A stretch of 64,000 bases of DNA from assembly GCA_037190485.1 (NCBI GenBank), contig JBBCJB010000009.1, positions 127,540-191,539 on the forward strand, given 5' to 3'. The notes beneath the pieces were generated by a model that was not told the origin of the DNA, did no database searches, and saw only the letters and a list, made by a program, of their open reading frames with translations. This document shows positions 53,217 to 62,511 of the stretch, one piece after another (position 1 is the stretch's first letter; each line of letters starts with the position of its first letter). The translations under genes and the position numbers were made by a program. Origin of the DNA: Parapedobacter sp037190485 (GTDB taxonomy: Bacteria > Bacteroidota > Bacteroidia > Sphingobacteriales > Sphingobacteriaceae).

Positions 53217-56200
53217 TCACAGTTTTGGATGACGCGAATCAAATGCCTGGTCGTCCCGTCGGCATACGATACCAACACGGAGCGCGGCGATGAAGCCACG
53301 GCCTCCTGAACGTCCTGCTCGATCGATTGCACGCCACCGGCTTCGTTACGGATGATGTGGTGCATCTTGAATGCGCTGACCACGTGTACATACGGCCGTT
53401 CATCGATGAAATTCACCAAGGTAGCCTGCTGCATACGGCCACCGAAAGCGACGGATCGCGACGTGTCGAACGCCCACGGGCACAGGAACCGCTCGATGTC
53501 GTCGTTGAGCAGATTCAGGTGGAACGCCTCGTCCAGGTTGGCCTGGAAGATCACGTCGAATTCCAGCTGTATTTCTTCGAATTGGGGGTTGCGGACGTGT
53601 AGCGTCACGAACGGGTTACGCAGGCCGTCGAGGTAACCGGCGATGTCGACCAACAGCCCGATGGGGGTATACGGGCGCAGCGCGTTCGCGCGCGTTGCCT
53701 GGCGCAGGTCCGGGATCGCGATCACCGTGACATGGCCCGGGTAGTTTTCGCAGAACTCGGTTTTGCCGTCGTGGTCTACGAATCCCGCCCGATTGATGCA
53801 TTTCACTTTATAGATCGCTGGGAAATGCTCCAGTACCAGGTGCTCGTAGTCCCAGATCGTGATGGCGCGCTGTTTGTGGCGCAATCGCTCGCTCACGCGC
53901 GTGTAGAATGCGCTTGGCTGCTCGGTGGGCCTTCCACCGAACGAATCGTCGGGTTGCTCGATGCGTTTGATGGCCGCATCGCTGGCCAACGCCTTGGTGA
54001 TCGTACCCTTGGGCAAGGTGGCCTTGAAATAGCTGCCCGACGGGATTTCCTGCACCAGCGCTACGGTCGCGGCCTGTGCGGTGATCGATACCGGTTTGCA
54101 AACGGCGTCGATGTTGCTCGCCACCGCCATCTTGATCCAGTGCATGCCCGAGGGCATGGTCGTGCCGGCCTGCGTGGCCCCTGCGGGGAGCGACAGTTGG
54201 ACGATGCCCGTACGGGTCAGGTTTTTCGTGCCATCGACCAGCGCCGACCGGTCAAACGGTTTCCAATCGTTGGTGCCATCCAGGTAAAACCACCGCACCG
54301 GCTCACCGGCCTTCAACGGATTGGCGCTGCCTTCCACCACATCCACGAGCAGGGAAATGGTTTGGGGGGGCCTGGCCTGTGCCAACCCGACGAACCACTC
54401 GCCTTCGTTGGGGAAGGCCGGGAACACGCCCGCCTGTTCGTTGTTCGCGATCCACCGATAGCCGGATGGATACAGGTGAAGAAACCCCTGCTTGGTTGCC
54501 CGCTGTGCGAAGGCGATGGTTTCGGTGGCCGTGTAGTTGATCTCGAAGGCATCGACCACCAGCTCCCGCGGTGTCGGCGTGGAGTTTCGCACCAGGCGAT
54601 ACCCCTCGAACTGCGTGGCAGCGGTCACCGCCTTGAGCACATCCTTGTGGACGGATTCCGCCGATACCATGACCGTCTCGGTGGCCTTCTTCGCGGTTGC
54701 CGTGGCCATCGTCGCCGGGTCGGCGAACAGGCGTTCGACCGCCACCGATGCGGCCATCGGTATTTTCATCAGCTTGGTTTCATTGAAGCTTTGGGTGAGC
54801 CTATCCATGAATGACGCCAGCGAGTACCCGTCGCTCGTGAGCGACAAGCGGATGTATCCTTCGCGCTCGCCCGCGCCAAAGCCGCGCTTCACCCCCATTG
54901 GCACGGTCGTCCCGGCCATGGCTATGCCCGGCATCCCGAGCGCGTACCCGCCTGCCACCGGCGTCTTCGTCAACGGGTTCCATGCACCGCGATGGAGGTA
55001 ACTGGCCGTGAATTCGTTCGGCAAATCGGTCACCAAACTTAAGGACGTGAGCGGCTTGCGGAATAGTTCGTCGCTTCCGATGTAGCATCCGGCATTCCGC
55101 CGCGGCAGATCGCCGAATGGCTTGAACGGTTTGCTGGCATCCAACAAGCCGATGTCGTTGCTCAGTACCGCGTCCTTATAGCCGCGCACGTCTACGCTCA
55201 GCTGGACCCGATCGATGACCGGCCGGGCAAACTGGTCGTAGGCCGCACCCATCGCTTGCTGATCGAGGTAAACCAGGAGCATCGGCAGCGATACATCCAT
55301 TTGCTGTTGATGGATCTGCTCGTTATAGGGCACGATTGCGTCCGCTCCGCCGTCGAGCGTGATGGAGAATGACAATTCGCCTCGCTGCGGTTGGTAGGTG
55401 GCCTGCACCCGGTCATCGAGCCATCCCTTCTCGCCGGTCAACCGGGTGCGGAAGGCCAGCCGTTGCACCCGGGAGCGCAGGCCCAGCCCGCTGGCTTGCT
55501 TGAATCGGATGGATACCGAGACGGTACGTTCACCGCCCGTCATGTGCAATAGGCTCGACGCCACCGCGAAGCCCACCTGCGCCAGCGACCCGTCGGCCGT
55601 TCCGGCGCCGTACACGACCTTCCCGCTGCTTTTCCGCAAGGTGTCCAGGCGCGATACGTTCGCTTGATTGAGCACCACGTCCTGTGCCAGCCGATAGGTG
55701 AGCACCTTGCCATCCTTGTCCTTTCCGCCCTTGAACAACGTACCGGCTGCCAGCAGGTGATCGGCGACGTGCCGATGCAAACCGAACACCAGGTGTGCCC
55801 TGTCCGGTTCGGGATCGCGCATTTTCAGCTGCAGGACATCGCGGTAATAGTATTCCAAGTGGCGTTTGCCAAAGTCGTTCAATTGCTGTTGGGCATGGCC
55901 AAACAGCCGCAGGAATGCCAATAGCAACGTGATATGGGGCCGATGGTTATCGTGGTGGGTCAACGATTTCGTCAACGACGTCTCCGCATTCCGTACCGCC
56001 AGCGTCGCCCCGGCCAGCACCGCTTTCACGTGCTGCTGGAACAGGTTGTGGTGGACGATGAAGTTGATTTTCGTCAGCTCGTCGGCATCGGGTACGGAGA
56101 TGTTCAGCGGTCCGGACGTCAGCTCGATGTACCGGAACGCGTAGGCCGGTATCGCCGCGTTCTGGATGGCGATCGGGGCTTCCGTGTCGATGTGGGGGGT

Positions 56201-56716
56201 TGGTGGCCAGAGTGCGGGATGGGCTTTCGCCAATTCCAACACCTGGCAAACCGGCTTGCCCATCTTCCGCGTGAGGATATCGCGCAGCTCCTGTTGGTAC
56301 ACCGGATTGTCTGCCAGCCCTGCACATTGGTCGTCGATCAACGTGGCCAGCGTATACACGAAATCGATGATGAACTTGAAGCGTTGTTTGGCGGCGGCGG
56401 TGTCGTTATCCCTGATGGCCAGCCGGACGCCTTTTACGAGCGCCTTGTGGTAATCGGCGAGACGCACCGGCTGCAGGACCGCCAGGGTAGCCAGTGCCAT
56501 GCTCACATCGCGTTGGATGAGCGCCTTCCAGGTACCGTTCACCTTGTTTTCGGCGTCGATGTACGCGATGTGGTCGGCATACCGCTGCAGGAAGGCCAAC
56601 AGGTGCGGAAGCCCGCGTTCGTCTACCTTCGCAAAATCGGGAGACAGCGCTTTCAATTGCCTGTCGTAGCGGCCCGTCCCTTCACGTCTTCGTTCATTTT
56701 TGTCAGCGCACGCCAT
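53207..56716 (-). CDS. eCIS baseplate J-like protein (Pvc11-like)
   Basis: The 1169-aa protein is a large baseplate wedge subunit. The N-terminal part has RQLKALSPDFAKVDERG. The C-terminal 230 residues resemble gpJ/gp47: RVSERLRHKQRAITIWDYEH, then VIAIPDL and RPYTPIGLLVDIAGYLDGL, with LHVRNPQFEEIQL. It starts 3 bases after the gp25-like gene. The extra middle domains make it much longer than phage J proteins, as in other eCIS. Confidence 0.87.
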   Translation of the reverse strand: MACADKNERRREGTGRYDRQLKALSPDFAKVDERGLPHLLAFLQRYADHIAYIDAENKVNGTWKALIQRDVSMALATLAVLQPVRLADYHKALVKGVRLAIRDNDTAAAKQRFKFIIDFVYTLATLIDDQCAGLADNPVYQQELRDILTRKMGKPVCQVLELAKAHPALWPPTPHIDTEAPIAIQNAAIPAYAFRYIELTSGPLNISVPDADELTKINFIVHHNLFQQHVKAVLAGATLAVRNAETSLTKSLTHHDNHRPHITLLLAFLRLFGHAQQQLNDFGKRHLEYYYRDVLQLKMRDPEPDRAHLVFGLHRHVADHLLAAGTLFKGGKDKDGKVLTYRLAQDVVLNQANVSRLDTLRKSSGKVVYGAGTADGSLAQVGFAVASSLLHMTGGERTVSVSIRFKQASGLGLRSRVQRLAFRTRLTGEKGWLDDRVQATYQPQRGELSFSITLDGGADAIVPYNEQIHQQQMDVSLPMLLVYLDQQAMGAAYDQFARPVIDRVQLSVDVRGYKDAVLSNDIGLLDASKPFKPFGDLPRRNAGCYIGSDELFRKPLTSLSLVTDLPNEFTASYLHRGAWNPLTKTPVAGGYALGMPGIAMAGTTVPMGVKRGFGAGEREGYIRLSLTSDGYSLASFMDRLTQSFNETKLMKIPMAASVAVERLFADPATMATATAKKATETVMVSAESVHKDVLKAVTAATQFEGYRLVRNSTPTPRELVVDAFEINYTATETIAFAQRATKQGFLHLYPSGYRWIANNEQAGVFPAFPNEGEWFVGLAQARPPQTISLLVDVVEGSANPLKAGEPVRWFYLDGTNDWKPFDRSALVDGTKNLTRTGIVQLSLPAGATQAGTTMPSGMHWIKMAVASNIDAVCKPVSITAQAATVALVQEIPSGSYFKATLPKGTITKALASDAAIKRIEQPDDSFGGRPTEQPSAFYTRVSERLRHKQRAITIWDYEHLVLEHFPAIYKVKCINRAGFVDHDGKTEFCENYPGHVTVIAIPDLRQATRANALRPYTPIGLLVDIAGYLDGLRNPFVTLHVRNPQFEEIQLEFDVIFQANLDEAFHLNLLNDDIERFLCPWAFDTSRSVAFGGRMQQATLVNFIDERPYVHVVSAFKMHHIIRNEAGGVQSIEQDVQEAVASSPRSVLVSYADGTTRHLIRVIQNCECK

Positions 56717-56719
56717 GGC

Positions 56720-57139
56720 TTATCGTTTTACTTCTGTGCCTTCATGGATGTAAAAAGGAAACACGTAATTGAACCGTGAATTGGTGGATCGCACGGTATA
56801 GTCGATGGTGATCAGGATACGGCCCTCCAGTTCTCCGGTATCCACCAAGTCGACCCTGTTCACGTCGATACGGGGTTCGTGGTACAGGATCGCGGTCTGT
56901 ATCAGGTCTTTCATGTAGGTTTTCATGGTGGTCGTGAGCGGCTCGAAGAGCAATTCTTCGAGGTTGCACCCGTAATCGGGCAGCATCACCCGCTCGCCGG
57001 GGCGCGTGACCAACAGGATTTCGAGGCTGCTCCGGATATCTTCCTCATCGCTCAGCATGTTCACTTGGCCGCTTTGGTCGTCAAACTGTGGCGGAAAGCT
57101 CCAGCCCGTGCCTAAAAATGATTGATGTAACCGCTCCAT
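56720..57139 (-). CDS. gp25-like baseplate wedge protein (Pvc9-like)
   Basis: The 139-aa protein belongs to the GPW/gp25 family, which links the baseplate to the sheath and starts sheath polymerisation. The signature DEEDIRSSLEILLVTRPGER (about residues 30-49), then VMLPDYGCNLEELLFEP, is typical. It lies between the PAAR gene (3-base gap) and the Pvc11-like gene (3-base gap). Confidence 0.92.
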   Translation of the reverse strand: MERLHQSFLGTGWSFPPQFDDQSGQVNMLSDEEDIRSSLEILLVTRPGERVMLPDYGCNLEELLFEPLTTTMKTYMKDLIQTAILYHEPRIDVNRVDLVDTGELEGRILITIDYTVRSTNSRFNYVFPFYIHEGTEVKR

Positions 57140-57142
57140 AGG

Positions 57143-57430
57143 TCAACCCCCGATTAAAACCGTTGCGCATCCACCCGTCAGCGCCCCACCGTGTGCCGTC
57201 GGATCGCCCATCCGCGCCGCGGGCTGCCCGCCGATCAATACCGTCGCCGACCCTTTCACGATGGCGTTCGGTGGTCCGGGGCAGGCGCATAGATCGCCCA
57301 TCCGCGCCGCGGGCATGCCGCCGATCAATACGGTGGGACATCCTGCCGGCAAGACCACGCCCCCGACATGTGGGTTGGGGCTGGTCATCGGGCAGGCATG
57401 CATATCGTTTACTCGTGCTGCTAAACTCAT
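57143..57430 (-). CDS. PAAR-domain spike tip protein (Pvc10-like)
   Basis: The 95-aa protein consists of a PAAR domain that forms the sharp tip on the spike trimer. It contains three PAAR-type repeats (TVLIGGMPAARMGD, TVLIGGQPAARMGD, TVLIGG), with candidate zinc ligands in MHACPM, LCACPG and PTAHGG. No toxin extension is present. It follows the VgrG-like gene by 6 bases, the normal order. Confidence 0.93.
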   Translation of the reverse strand: MSLAARVNDMHACPMTSPNPHVGGVVLPAGCPTVLIGGMPAARMGDLCACPGPPNAIVKGSATVLIGGQPAARMGDPTAHGGALTGGCATVLIGG

Positions 57431-57436
57431 CGTTAC

Positions 57437-59185
57437 CTAGTTTATCTTTACCATCGAACCTTTGATTTCCGTGATTCCCGAGCTCTCGACGCTCAACGAA
57501 CCCGCTCCGGATAGTTTTGCCGTTGCATCGGCCTTGATTTCCAGCTGCGGCGCCGCGAGCGATAGCGAGGATGTGGCTTTCAGTACCAGGTCTTTCGCCG
57601 CGGAAAGGGTGATGCCCGCATCGTCGAGCACGAGCTTGTTTCCCATCGCGTCTTCCAGCGTGCAGGCCCCGTTCGCGTCATCGAGCACCATGTTGCGGCC
57701 GCCCGGCGTCTGGATCGATACCCGTTTGTCGGCATCGTGGATCAGGATCTTGATTTCCGATCGCGACACATACCCCTTTTCGTCATTGGCATCCGCTGCC
57801 GTCAGCGGGGGGGGCTTCGCGGCACTGTGCAGCATGCCCAATACCACCGGATAGTTGGCATCGTCGCCCAGGAAACCGACAACGACTTCATCGCCCACCT
57901 CGGGCAGGAAAAAGGTCCCTCGGTTGTCGCCCGCATCCAAGGTGGCCACGCGGGCGAAAATGCCATCGTCGACCATACTCACGATCGGCATCCGGATCTT
58001 GATGCGTCCTTGTCCTTTCGGATCCTCCAAGCCCGTGACCACCCCGACCTGCAACCCCTGCATCGCTGCATATTGGCCCGTCAAGGCGACGGGATGCTCC
58101 GGAAAGATGCCTTCCGAAAAAAAGGCTTCGTCGCAACCCAACGTCAGTTCGGTTGTCCAGCTGCCTTCGCCCAACTCGTGGGTCACGCCAGCCACGAACA
58201 CTTTCCCATTGAATTGGTTGCCCAATCCGGCGAGCGTGATGAACGAGCCGGGCACGAGCGATGGCTCGCCTGCACAACTTATTTTTCCCTTGATTTTGGC
58301 CAGGGCCTGCCGCATGCGCTTGGCATCGGCCAGTAGCTGGAGCGCTTGCGCGGTCGTACCGCCCGAAAGCCGCAGTTCGATGGGCTGTCCGATGATTGCG
58401 GCCAGGTCGGCCGCCGACGGCACCCCTGCATAGCCCGACAGCGGATCGCTCGCCTCGGAAACCTCCACGTCCTGCGCCGTTTGGTCCCACGCATAGCCCG
58501 TTACGCCCAAGGGCTGGCTCCGCGCATCCACCGTCGCATCGAACGCCAGGATGTTGTCGCCATAGGTCAACGTCGCCACCGGATCCGGCCGGTCGTCGCA
58601 TCGCTTGATGATCACCTTCCCACCTTCGGTGGCATAGTACCATCCATTGACATCGAGCCGGGCCATCATGAAATCCCAGTCGCTCACCTGGCTCTGGAGC
58701 AGTTGTTCGTGGACGATGCCCGTGGGCTCGACCGAAACGTTATCGATGCCGTTATCGGCCAGCAATTGCTCGGCAACGTCCGAATCCTTGACCTCGGCGT
58801 AGTGCCGGCTCTTTTTCCCCACCGTCATGCGCACGGCTTCGTGCTTGCAGGTGACCAGCAGCGAGGCATGCGCCCCTTCGATCCGGTGGCTATTGGCCAC
58901 GATGATGCCTTTGAACACCGTCGTGTTGTCGCCGTCATAACCCAACTGGATCTCGATGAACCTGCCCGGTGCCAACAGCCCGGCATTGCTGACCTCGAAG
59001 TCTTGCTCATACGGATTGCCATCGGCGATGGACAACGTTGCCGAGGGGATCTTGTTCAACACATTGTCGACCTGGATATCCACCACGTGGAGTGCCTGCG
59101 GCAGCTGGTCGGCCGCCGTGAGGGCAGCGCCGCTGCCCACGAGAACGGTGTAGGTTACCAAGTCCCTGTTGTCTGGCGATGGCAT
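57437..59185 (-). CDS. VgrG-like spike protein (Pvc8-like)
   Basis: The 582-aa protein is the central spike. The N-terminal phage late-control D/gp27-like part (about residues 1-360) is followed by a gp5 OB-fold (about 375-460; GVVTGLEDPKGQGRIKIRMP and FFLPEVGDEVVVGFLGDD) and a C-terminal beta-helix of short repeats (LVLDDAGITLSAAKDL). The EVGDEV signature identifies the VgrG/gp5 family. It should trimerise and carry the PAAR tip encoded next. Confidence 0.93.
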   Translation of the reverse strand: MPSPDNRDLVTYTVLVGSGAALTAADQLPQALHVVDIQVDNVLNKIPSATLSIADGNPYEQDFEVSNAGLLAPGRFIEIQLGYDGDNTTVFKGIIVANSHRIEGAHASLLVTCKHEAVRMTVGKKSRHYAEVKDSDVAEQLLADNGIDNVSVEPTGIVHEQLLQSQVSDWDFMMARLDVNGWYYATEGGKVIIKRCDDRPDPVATLTYGDNILAFDATVDARSQPLGVTGYAWDQTAQDVEVSEASDPLSGYAGVPSAADLAAIIGQPIELRLSGGTTAQALQLLADAKRMRQALAKIKGKISCAGEPSLVPGSFITLAGLGNQFNGKVFVAGVTHELGEGSWTTELTLGCDEAFFSEGIFPEHPVALTGQYAAMQGLQVGVVTGLEDPKGQGRIKIRMPIVSMVDDGIFARVATLDAGDNRGTFFLPEVGDEVVVGFLGDDANYPVVLGMLHSAAKPPPLTAADANDEKGYVSRSEIKILIHDADKRVSIQTPGGRNMVLDDANGACTLEDAMGNKLVLDDAGITLSAAKDLVLKATSSLSLAAPQLEIKADATAKLSGAGSLSVESSGITEIKGSMVKIN

Positions 59186-59192
59186 GGCGCAT

Positions 59193-59909
59193 TCACTTCT
59201 TTAATGGTGGGAAATAGAGTTTGGTGCCCGGCTTGATGTCGCGGAAGCCGTCCAATCCGTTGAAGGCCGCCACATCCACGTAATAGGCACTCCGGTCATA
59301 GAGCCGATGCGCCATGCGGTCGAGGCGTTCCGATTCGGTGAAAATCCGCTCGTGCGTGATGTCGGGGCTTTGCTTGTTTTCGATGGCCTCGCGCAGTTCG
59401 TCTTCGATGCTTTCGGTAAAGGCGCACTTCGCGACGGCCCGTATCGGTGTCCCGTCGGTGGTGAATACCTTGTACTCGATATCGATCTGATTCAGTACCC
59501 CCTTGAACAACAACGTGCCCCAATGGATCTTGAGGTAATACGGACGGTGCGTCTTGCCCTTGAATTCGATGATTTTCTGCTTGAATTCTTCGATCTGCTC
59601 GGCCACGGACGTCGGTTTGGCGAAGGGATTGGCCACGCCGATATTCAACACCGATGCATTGCTGACCACGCCCGTACTGTCAAACAGGAAATCGAACGTA
59701 AACTTCTGGGGCTTGATCTTGTTGAACTTCATCTTCACCGAAGACTTCCCCCCGGCTTGCGTATCGTCGTACTCAAACTCGTATTTACAGGTATACGTAG
59801 CCGGATTGATGAGCGCATTGAACTTGTCGCCCGGTGCTTTCTGTTTGAAAGCGGCATCCAGGTAGGGCTCGACGTACAATTTTTCGGCAGCTGTCAGGTC
59901 ACCAAACAT
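59193..59909 (-). CDS. LysM-like tail hub adaptor (Pvc7-like)
   Basis: The 238-aa protein has a C-terminal LysM-type module (about residues 185-235; RLDRMAHRLYDRSAYYVDVA, then KPGTKLYFPP), as in gp53/Afp7-like adaptors that bind the hub. The N-terminal part has FNALINPATYTCKYEFEYDD. Its ATG overlaps the stop of the DUF5908 gene (TAATG), and the VgrG-like gene follows after 7 bases. Confidence 0.87.
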   Translation of the reverse strand: MFGDLTAAEKLYVEPYLDAAFKQKAPGDKFNALINPATYTCKYEFEYDDTQAGGKSSVKMKFNKIKPQKFTFDFLFDSTGVVSNASVLNIGVANPFAKPTSVAEQIEEFKQKIIEFKGKTHRPYYLKIHWGTLLFKGVLNQIDIEYKVFTTDGTPIRAVAKCAFTESIEDELREAIENKQSPDITHERIFTESERLDRMAHRLYDRSAYYVDVAAFNGLDGFRDIKPGTKLYFPPLKK

Positions 59910-60073
59910 TATCGTTCATTTTTTTGTCGGAGTTTCCACATGACTTTCCTGAAGACCTCTTCAGCAATGTCCTTTTTCATCTTTGCCGTCATCACCGGTT
60001 CTTGTTGGGTGGGCTGCTGTTGCTCGGCCACCACCACCGCTTTGACGTGCAATTCCTTGATCTCGATGGGCAT
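59909..60073 (-). CDS. DUF5908 small protein (Pvc6 slot)
   Basis: A 55-codon frame from the ATG at 60073 to the TAA at 59909 encodes 54 aa beginning MPIEIKELHVKAVVV and ending MWKLRQKNER. The start MPIEIKELHV is the signature of the DUF5908 family, known from Bacteroidota injection-system loci. It sits between tube and LysM adaptor genes, where PVC/Afp loci encode a similarly small protein (Pvc6/Afp6). The stop overlaps the next ATG as TAATG. Its role is unknown. Confidence 0.85.
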   Translation of the reverse strand: MPIEIKELHVKAVVVAEQQQPTQQEPVMTAKMKKDIAEEVFRKVMWKLRQKNER

Positions 60074-60088
60074 ATCGCAAGTCGTTCG

Positions 60089-60580
60089 TTAGATACTGAT
60101 TGAGCCGCTGATACTACCCGCTGCCGATAGCAGCGAATCGACACTGATGATGTTGAAGTACTGGTAGCTGAGCGTGATGCTCTCGACGACCACGGTGCTC
60201 TTTTCGGCATCGAAGGCCGAAACCGACCATTTCTTCGGGATGGCGTTGACCACGTACCACGCCTGTATCGGCACGTGTTGATCGTTGAGGAGTGCGATCA
60301 GGACATTCACGGGTTCGAACACGAAATTCTCGAACGCGTTCTTGCACCACAGCAATATCCCCGATCCGATGAACATCCCGCGCTTGAGCGTCAGGTCGCT
60401 GTACTTGGCCCTGACTGGCAGCTCCCAAACGAAGCGGTTCTGGCCGCCTTCGATGATTGTCTCGGTCTCCATCGTCATTTCCAGCCCGCCCACTTCCTGG
60501 AAACGGAAGTCATTGGGCGTTTGCGGAAACAGTTCGAAGGTGACCAGGAAATGGAAGCCAACCGGCGGATACGAGAACAT
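60089..60580 (-). CDS. Tail tube protein 2 (gp19-like)
   Basis: The protein (163 aa from the ATG at 60580) is a T4 gp19-type tube subunit with FHFLVTFELFPQTPNDFRFQ, then EVGGLEMTMETETI and LTLKRGMFIGSG. The start overlaps the stop of tube protein 1. The longer open frame to 60706 is the other gene's reading frame shadow. In this position (Pvc5-like) it is probably the tube initiator contacting the baseplate, not the main tube (inference). Confidence 0.9.
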   Translation of the reverse strand: MFSYPPVGFHFLVTFELFPQTPNDFRFQEVGGLEMTMETETIIEGGQNRFVWELPVRAKYSDLTLKRGMFIGSGILLWCKNAFENFVFEPVNVLIALLNDQHVPIQAWYVVNAIPKKWSVSAFDAEKSTVVVESITLSYQYFNIISVDSLLSAAGSISGSISI

Positions 60581-61014
60581 CACCCTTCGTTTTGTATGGT
60601 CAACCCTTCGTGCGCGATCTCGATCGTCTCGATCGCCACGTCGTTGCCGGTCGCGTTCAGGTCGGTAGACTGCACCTTGAGCGGCCAGGCGTTCTTGATC
60701 TTCCACACCACCACCGGTGCGTGTGACTCGTCCAACAGCGAAATGATGATGTCACGTCGTTCGATCGTGTTGAGCGCAACGGTATTCCACCACTTGTAGA
60801 AATCGTTGTCGCCCTTGAACGTACCCCGCTTCAGGGTGATGTTCGAGAAACTCTGCAAGCCGGGCATCTTGATCTTGTGGTATTCCGGGCTTGCGCCATC
60901 GCGGTATTCAATGGCTTCGACAGACACGTCGAGGCCTGATACTTCACTGAAGCCGATTTTTGCTCCACCCCATTCTACTTGGAAATGGAACTTTGGTAGC
61001 GGGTAATTTGCCAT
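60580..61014 (-). CDS. Tail tube protein 1 (gp19-like)
   Basis: The 144-aa protein is the probable main inner-tube subunit. The signature FHFQVEWGGAKIGFSEVSGL (about residues 9-28) and ITLKRGTFKGDNDFYKWW are typical of gp19/Hcp-like eCIS tubes (Pvc1-like). It lies 44 bases after the sheath gene. Confidence 0.93.
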   Translation of the reverse strand: MANYPLPKFHFQVEWGGAKIGFSEVSGLDVSVEAIEYRDGASPEYHKIKMPGLQSFSNITLKRGTFKGDNDFYKWWNTVALNTIERRDIIISLLDESHAPVVVWKIKNAWPLKVQSTDLNATGNDVAIETIEIAHEGLTIQNEG

Positions 61015-61058
61015 TTTATTGCTATTTTATGGGTTCAACATGCATTGGATTACGTGGG

Positions 61059-62477
61059 TTATGACTCTTGCATTTTATGCGAGAACCGCAGGATGATGAA
61101 TTCGGCCGGGCGCACGGCGGCCATGCCGATCTCGACGATGAGCCTGCCTTCGAGGATATCCTGTGCCGTCATCGTCTGGTTCAAGCCGCAGCGCACATAG
61201 AACGCATGCTCGGGCTTGCTCCCCGCCAAGGCGCCCTGCCGCCAAAGCAGCGTGAGGTAGTTTTCGAGCATCGCCCGCAGTTTCACCCATGTATTGGCGT
61301 CATTCGGTTCGAAGACGAACTGCATGGTTGCCTTCCTGGCCGATTCTTCGACCGTGATGAATAACCGCCGTACGTTTATGTAGCGCCATTCGTTGTCGTT
61401 ACCCGCCAACGTACGCGCCCCCCAGACCAAAAACCCCTTCCCTTGGAAAGACCGGATGGCATTGACGGATTTCCCGCTCGTGGCATCGATGTTCATGCCT
61501 CCCTGTTCGGCGTCGGAAATATTGGCGCTCAATCCATACACGGAATTGACCGATACGTTTGCCGGGGCCTTCCATACCCCCCTTGAACCATCCACGCGGG
61601 CATAGATGCCCGCCATCGCGGCCGAAGGGGCCAGCGTGGGGCTGAGTTTGTTGCTGATGGTTTCGGTGGCCAGGTTATAGATCGCCGTCTGCGTGGTCTT
61701 GAGCGTATTCAGTTTCACGGCGGCGGCGGCCGTACCGTTGGTAACCACCACCACGTTCACCGCCGTATCCGCATAGGCATACTCGAACGTCGTTTTCAGG
61801 TACGGATAGTACGCCGCGGCATAGTTCAGGTTATCGTTCTTGGTGAAGTCGGCCCGGAAGGTGCTTATCGTATTGGTCACGTTCGTGCCTTCCGTATGCA
61901 CGTCGATCAACGTAAAACGATCCTGGAGCAAGACACATTGGTCGATGGCCTTGCCCATCAATTCATAATACTTGTCTTTGGCCAATGACAGCCCGTCCGG
62001 AACGGCGATGATCGTGGGTTCGTCGACGGTGGCCAGGGCATTCAGGCCACCTTCGAGGGTAGCCGGCGTAATATTGGCCGTTGTGGCCGCTGCCGATACG
62101 ATGTAACAGGGACCGCCGCCGTTGGCGAAATAGAGCCGCAGGCTGTAATACATCCTGTACTTGGACACCTTGTCGGCAGGCAGTTCGGCCACGGCGGTCA
62201 AGGACATGACGGCCGTGCCTTCCTTGACTTCATTGACGGTGACCTTGATGTCGGTCTGGTTCTCCGGCCCACCGAAATATTGCTCATATTCCTTTAAGGA
62301 GAATATCTTGGTGGGTAGGTTGGTCAGTGATTCGCCCAGTTCGTTTTCGGCCTTCTGGGTGTGGCCGATAAACGCAGGGACTGCCGTTTCGACCTGTGCC
62401 ACCGATGGTGGGAACAAGGGGATCTCGTTGACGTATACCCCTGGGGTCTTGATCGCTGTTTCATTAATTTGTGCCAT
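61059..62477 (-). CDS. Contractile tail sheath protein
   Basis: The 472-aa protein is the contractile sheath. The N-terminus KTPGVYVNEIPLFPPSVAQV and the C-terminal core (GFLVWGARTLAGNDNEWRYI, then VRRLFITVEESARKA and FVFEPNDANTWVKL) are standard. A variable outer domain lies around residues 90-340. Only one sheath gene is present, unlike PVC with several. Confidence 0.95.
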   Translation of the reverse strand: MAQINETAIKTPGVYVNEIPLFPPSVAQVETAVPAFIGHTQKAENELGESLTNLPTKIFSLKEYEQYFGGPENQTDIKVTVNEVKEGTAVMSLTAVAELPADKVSKYRMYYSLRLYFANGGGPCYIVSAAATTANITPATLEGGLNALATVDEPTIIAVPDGLSLAKDKYYELMGKAIDQCVLLQDRFTLIDVHTEGTNVTNTISTFRADFTKNDNLNYAAAYYPYLKTTFEYAYADTAVNVVVVTNGTAAAAVKLNTLKTTQTAIYNLATETISNKLSPTLAPSAAMAGIYARVDGSRGVWKAPANVSVNSVYGLSANISDAEQGGMNIDATSGKSVNAIRSFQGKGFLVWGARTLAGNDNEWRYINVRRLFITVEESARKATMQFVFEPNDANTWVKLRAMLENYLTLLWRQGALAGSKPEHAFYVRCGLNQTMTAQDILEGRLIVEIGMAAVRPAEFIILRFSHKMQES

Positions 62478-62511
62478 TTCGATAAATTTTAGTTTTTGAA
62501 GTTTGTATCAT

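Noticed and set aside
53732..54814. 360-aa plus-strand frame opposite the Pvc11-like gene
   Set aside because: Arg/His/Gly-rich shadow frame in high-GC DNA.
60581..60706. N-terminal extension of tube protein 2
   Set aside because: The Arg/Asp-rich extension lies in the other tube gene's coding sequence; the family start MFSYPPVGFHF is at 60580.
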